The position numbers were made by a program, and so were the translations under genes. The notes beneath the pieces are model-generated. The model made no database searches and had not been told where the DNA came from. It saw only the letters and a program-made list of their open reading frames with translations. A stretch of DNA of 64,000 nt, taken from contig NZ_JBNFZM010000005.1 of the NCBI RefSeq assembly GCF_051195235.1, positions 186,001 through 250,000 on the forward strand, given 5' to 3'. This DNA comes from Tateyamaria sp947503385. GTDB lineage: Bacteria; Pseudomonadota; Alphaproteobacteria; Rhodobacterales; Rhodobacteraceae. Below, piece by piece: positions 60,763 to 64,000 of this stretch (its first letter is position 1; each line of letters begins with the position of its first letter).

Positions 60763-61050
60763 GTGACCACTTTGTCACGAACACAATTTGGACGGCTGCG
60801 GGGGTGGTCCCCCGCCCGTCTTTCCCTGATGGTCGAAGCACGCAGCGCCGAGGGGCCGTTTTATTGCGAATACCAGACACGGTCCGGCGACCCGGCAAAA
60901 GCCGAAGCGCAGGTGCGCGCCTATCTGGACACGCATGGCGCGGAACTGGTCCATGTGGAGTTGTCGGGGCCCGGGCGCGTGCCTTTGCCCCCGAATGCGG
61001 ACACGGTGCGCGTGTCCGGTCGCATCTTCTTTGACGAGGATGAAGCCTGA
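60763..61050 (+). CDS. Small protein of unknown function within the ABC operon
   Basis: This protein of up to 95 residues lies between the binding-protein and permease genes. The credible part begins at ATG 60829: MVEARSAEGPFYCEYQTRSG, then AQVRAYLDTHGAELVHVELS and VRVSGRIFFDEDEA, a beta-alpha-beta-like pattern. GTG 60763 would put the first 22 codons across a strong hairpin. No family is recognised. Its place in the operon suggests a link to the transporter or the downstream amide-ligase. Confidence 0.5.
   Translation: MTTLSRTQFGRLRGWSPARLSLMVEARSAEGPFYCEYQTRSGDPAKAEAQVRAYLDTHGAELVHVELSGPGRVPLPPNADTVRVSGRIFFDEDEA
60791..60820 (+). terminator. Attenuator-like hairpin after the binding-protein gene
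   Basis: GACGG-CT-GCGGGGG, loop TGGT, CCCCCGC-CCGTC forms a 12-bp stem with a 2-nt bulge, followed by TTTCCC. It lies 37 nt after the binding-protein stop. It could partly end transcription so that the binding protein outnumbers the permeases. Confidence 0.6.
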
Positions 61051-61070
61051 GGAACCTGTGAACCACACTG

Positions 61071-61955
61071 ATGTTTTCATTCTGCACCGATCCCAGCACC
61101 CTGCCTGACTGGCAGTGGATGGCCTGTTACCTGACCACGACCAAGCACATGTCGCTGTATTGGTCGGTGTTTACGGTGCTGTTTCTGCTTGCCGTGACTG
61201 CACCTGCTGCGCTTGCCTTTGGCTTTGCCGGTGCGTCTGCCGCGCGGTCCAAAATCATGCCGGTGTCGTGGCTGGGCAAGGGGTATATCGCGATTGTCCG
61301 CGGCGTCCCCGATATCGCGTTTTTTCTGTTTTTCGTGATCGCGCTGGATCAGGCGATCGAATATCTGCGCCATCGTGCGCTGTGCCCCGATTGGTCCGAA
61401 CCGGTGCGTCAGGGCAATGATTTCGTGGTCTGCCAAGCGGCAAAGATGCCGCTGGGCAACGCGCCACAATGGGTTCACGAAAGCTACGGCTTCACGCTGG
61501 CTGTTGTGACGTTTGCCATCGTCTTTGGGGCTTTTGCCGCGAACGTCCTTTTTGGTGCAATGCGTGCGGTGCCGCACGCACAACTGGAAACAGCCGAAGC
61601 CTACGGCATGTCGCCGCGCCAGACATTCTGGCGGGTGCTGGTGCCGCAGATGTGGGTCTATGCCCTGCCCGGACTGTCGAACCTGTGGATGGTGCTGATC
61701 AAGGCGACGCCGCTGCTTTTCCTGCTGGGGGTCGAGGACCTCGTTTATTGGGCGCGCGAGTTGGGCGGGATCAAAACGCCGCGCTTTACTGAGTACCCGC
61801 ATGGCGACTGGCGCATGTGGTATTTCCTCGCGCTCTTGGTGTTCTACCTGCTGTTCACCCGCGCCTCCGAGGTGGCGCTGGACCGCCTGATGACGCGGCT
61901 GAGCCATGGTCAGGCCACCACCGCCGGCGAAGCCCAGCGAAAGGCCGCCGCATGA
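61071..61955 (+). CDS. Polar amino-acid ABC transporter permease 1
   Basis: This 294-residue inner-membrane protein is of the HisMQ type, with about six helices: YIAIVRGVPDIAFFLFFVIA near the first cytoplasmic loop and the EAA motif ETAEAYGMSPRQTFWRVLVP that contacts the ATPase. A longer periplasmic loop (about 100-140, RALCPDWSEPVRQGNDF) is unusual for the family. Its stop overlaps the next permease start by 4 nt. Confidence 0.93.
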   Translation: MFSFCTDPSTLPDWQWMACYLTTTKHMSLYWSVFTVLFLLAVTAPAALAFGFAGASAARSKIMPVSWLGKGYIAIVRGVPDIAFFLFFVIALDQAIEYLRHRALCPDWSEPVRQGNDFVVCQAAKMPLGNAPQWVHESYGFTLAVVTFAIVFGAFAANVLFGAMRAVPHAQLETAEAYGMSPRQTFWRVLVPQMWVYALPGLSNLWMVLIKATPLLFLLGVEDLVYWARELGGIKTPRFTEYPHGDWRMWYFLALLVFYLLFTRASEVALDRLMTRLSHGQATTAGEAQRKAAA

Positions 61956-62758
61956 CGTGCTTTGACACCATTCAGGCCTACGGGCTGCGCGCCATCGGCG
62001 TCGGCGAACGCCGCCTCCCGCGCGAAGATTTCACCCTGTGCGAGCAGTTCACGCTGATCGGGTCGGGCATGATCTGGAACATCTACTTTGGTTTGCTGGC
62101 GCTGTGTGCGGGCTTTTTCCTCGCCACCGCTGTGGCCCTTGGCAAAACCTCGTCCAACCGGTGGCTGCGCAAACCGTCGGAATGGTTCATTTTTGTGTTT
62201 CGCGGCTCGCCGCTCTTCATTCAGTTCTTCTTTGCGTATTTCTTTTTCCTACAGCTCAAGGCCCCGTTGCCCGTTTTTGACGTTTTCACCGCCGCGTGGG
62301 CGGGCGCGCTGGTGGTGCTGTTTTTCAACACCTCCGCTTATACCGGAGAAATCTTTTACGGTGCGTTGCAATCTATCCCCAAGGGGGAGGTGGAGGCAGC
62401 AGATGCCTACGGTCTGAGCGGATGGTCACGGTTTCGGCGGGTGATCTGGCCCACGATGTTGCGGCTGGCGTGGCCTGGCTACACGAACGAGGCAATCTTT
62501 CTGTTTCACGCCACGACGCTGGTGTTCTTTTCGGCCTTTCCAGTGCGGGGACAACGGGGCGATGCGCTGTATTACGCGAACTACTTTGCCGACAAGACGT
62601 TCAATCCGTTCATCCCCTATCCCATTCTGGCCTTCTATTTCATCCTACTGACACTTCTGGTGATCGGGCTCTTTGGGCTTGTGAACCGGCGGCTGAACCG
62701 GCACTTGCCACAGGGTGCGCGTACGCGGCTGAGGGTAAAGCCGAATTTGATCCGGTAG
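61952..62758 (+). CDS. Polar amino-acid ABC transporter permease 2
   Basis: This 268-residue protein is of the HisMQ type. It begins MTCFDTIQAYGLRAIGVGER and holds FIFVFRGSPLFIQFFFAYFF and the EAA motif EVEAADAYGLSGWSRFRRVIWP. With permease 1 it forms the heterodimeric channel. The short N-terminal soluble segment of about 35 residues before the first helix is somewhat longer than usual. Confidence 0.93.
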   Translation: MTCFDTIQAYGLRAIGVGERRLPREDFTLCEQFTLIGSGMIWNIYFGLLALCAGFFLATAVALGKTSSNRWLRKPSEWFIFVFRGSPLFIQFFFAYFFFLQLKAPLPVFDVFTAAWAGALVVLFFNTSAYTGEIFYGALQSIPKGEVEAADAYGLSGWSRFRRVIWPTMLRLAWPGYTNEAIFLFHATTLVFFSAFPVRGQRGDALYYANYFADKTFNPFIPYPILAFYFILLTLLVIGLFGLVNRRLNRHLPQGARTRLRVKPNLIR

Positions 62759-62774
62759 GATTTTACTTTTATGC

Positions 62775-62808
62775 CTCCGGCGGTGGTATTTTTGGTCAGA
62801 AGAAAACG
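62775..62808 (+). repeat. Dispersed intergenic repeat, copy 2
   Basis: CTCCGG then CGGTGGTATTTTTGGTCAGA then AGAAAACG matches the inverted copy at 43337-43369 with one substitution and one extra A. It occupies the 52-bp gap before the glutamine-synthetase-like gene. It ends 2 nt before that ATG, so it also replaces a normal ribosome site. Confidence 0.8.
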
Positions 62809-62810
62809 AG

Positions 62811-64000
62811 ATGCAGGATTGGTTAACTGAACACCCCGACATCCGCGCCCTGCGTGTGGCCGCGTCCGATCTGAACGGTGTGGCGCGTGGCAAGCGCGTG
62901 CCGGTGTCGTCCGGAGCCAAGGCGCTTGCCGGGTCGATGCGGTTTCCCAAATCGGTGCTGAACCTCGACATTCAGGGCGAGGATATCGAGGACAGCCCGC
63001 TGGTGCTGGCTTCGGGAGATCAGGATGGCGTGCTGCGCCCCACGGAGCGTGGATTTGTACCGCTGCCATGGCTTGAGACACCCACGGCGCTGCTGCCGGT
63101 GTGGATGTATGACGAGGCCGGCGCGCCCTTTGCCGGTGATCCGCGCCATGCGCTTGCGGCGGTCGACGCGCGATTGGCGGGGCTCGGGTTGCGGCCCGTC
63201 GCAGCGGTGGAACTAGAATTTTTTCTGATCGACGATCGTGGCGACGCGCTGCGCGTGCCCGCGTCGCCACGGTCCGGCAAGCGCCGCATCGCCGGTGAGA
63301 TTCTCAGCCTGCGCCTGCTTGACCAGTTCGATGCGTTTTTTACCGAGCTTTACGATGGTTGCGCTGCCATGGGCATCCCGGCGGATGCAACAATATCGGA
63401 AAGCGGTTTGGGCCAGTTCGAGGTCACGCTCGCCCATCAGGACGGCGCGCTGAAAGTGGCCGATGATGCGTGGCTGTTCAAAATGTTGGCCAAGGGGCTG
63501 GCCCGCAAGCACGGCTTCTGTGCCACCTTTATGGCCAAGCCATATGCGGATTATGCGGGGACCGGTATGCATATGCACGCTTCGCTGCTCGACGACGTGG
63601 GGCGCAACGTGTTTGATGACGGCGGCCCGGAAGGGGCCGTGATGCTGCGGCACGCGATTGCGGGATGTCTGTCTGCAATGCCCGGCAGCACCCTGATCTT
63701 TGCGCCGCACGCCAATTCCTACGACCGGATGGTGCCAGGCGCACATGCGCCCACCGGCATGGCATGGGCCTATGAAAACCGGACCGCCGCGATCCGGGTC
63801 CCCGGTGGCCCGCCTGCCGCACGGCGAATCGAACACCGGATGGCGGGCGGAGACATCAACCCGTATCTGATGCTGGCCGCAGTGCTGGGAGCCATGGCAA
63901 ACGGAATCGAGGACGGCGTGATGCCGCCCGCGCCGATCACGGGCAACGCCTATGAACAGGACCTGCCACAGGTCCCCGCCACATGGGACGCCGCCATAGA
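62811..64000 (+). CDS. Glutamine synthetase family protein (GlnA3/PuuA-like), 3' end outside the window
   Basis: The first 396 codons are present. This GS-fold ligase probably joins glutamate to an amine or amino acid. Seen: SDLNGVARGKRVPVSSGAKA, the metal/ATP-site segments VELEFFLIDD and SGLGQFEVTL, MHMHASLLD, ANSYDRMVPGAHAPTGMAWA and NRTAAIRVPGG. It lacks the adenylylation-type features of GlnA-I as far as visible and begins like gamma-glutamylpolyamine synthetases. As the last gene of the amino-acid ABC operon it likely acts on the imported compound. There is no strong ribosome site. Confidence 0.9.
   Translation, partial: MQDWLTEHPDIRALRVAASDLNGVARGKRVPVSSGAKALAGSMRFPKSVLNLDIQGEDIEDSPLVLASGDQDGVLRPTERGFVPLPWLETPTALLPVWMYDEAGAPFAGDPRHALAAVDARLAGLGLRPVAAVELEFFLIDDRGDALRVPASPRSGKRRIAGEILSLRLLDQFDAFFTELYDGCAAMGIPADATISESGLGQFEVTLAHQDGALKVADDAWLFKMLAKGLARKHGFCATFMAKPYADYAGTGMHMHASLLDDVGRNVFDDGGPEGAVMLRHAIAGCLSAMPGSTLIFAPHANSYDRMVPGAHAPTGMAWAYENRTAAIRVPGGPPAARRIEHRMAGGDINPYLMLAAVLGAMANGIEDGVMPPAPITGNAYEQDLPQVPATWDAAI

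Overview
The window reads as a chromosomal segment of a marine-type alphaproteobacterium of the Rhodobacterales/Roseobacter group. The support is high GC, AGGAGA-type ribosome sites, a GTTC-N7-GTTC SOS box, a lone ctaD, TRAP transporters, small Rhodobacteraceae families (DUF2842, DUF2244, DUF6524, DUF2065), and an intergenic repeat of a kind I associate with roseobacters. No prophage, insertion sequence, CRISPR array or rRNA operon was found. The one tRNA is tRNA-Leu(GAG).

Layout. 1-5.7 kb: an amidohydrolase start, a LysR regulator, and a divergent TRAP transporter plus D-aminoacylase operon for uptake and deacylation of an acylated amino acid. 5.7-18.4 kb: tRNA-Leu, two paralogous peptidoglycan-binding proteins, DUF2306, a LytTR regulator, lipB, a lamin-tail/Hint protein, ctaD, a decayed stretch, DUF2244, a YqeY-like protein, carA, and a membrane glycosyltransferase with a type II secretion ATPase-like N-terminal domain. 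18.4-26.2 kb: a fused formate-dehydrogenase diaphorase without its catalytic subunit, an AlkB-like hydroxylase, xseA and purD bracketed by two related secreted proteins, a VCBS-type protein and a ferredoxin. 26.3-33.7 kb: an SOS promoter joined to the last part of dnaE2, a lipoprotein, the degP/DUF2065/hflC/hflK membrane quality-control block, gor and rpiA.

33.7-47.8 kb: an EF-hand protein, a glutathione S-transferase, sdaA, an unrecognised lower-GC gene, a DMT exporter overlapping thiamine pyrophosphokinase, a 738-residue acidic protein, purA, nitrile hydratase (alpha, beta, activator in translationally coupled order), secG and pyrG. 47.8-52.4 kb is the most unusual block. YcaO, TfuA and a gluzincin-type metalloprotein are coupled by 4-nt overlaps, and they are followed by a 198-residue protein ending in five YSGGKA hexapeptides. 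YcaO-TfuA pairs are known to install backbone thioamides, so this could be an undescribed peptide- or protein-modifying system.

52.4-64 kb: GNAT, an adenylate cyclase with TolB-like and TPR regions, a YjhX-like protein, a Tat-exported intradiol-dioxygenase-like protein with a ferric-reductase-like membrane protein, rlmJ, two tandem TerB-like proteins with a PhnD-like protein, and a polar amino-acid ABC transporter leading into a glutamine-synthetase-family enzyme cut by the window edge.

All family calls come from reading the translated sequence without database searches. Start codons were chosen from ribosome sites, overlaps and family N-termini.
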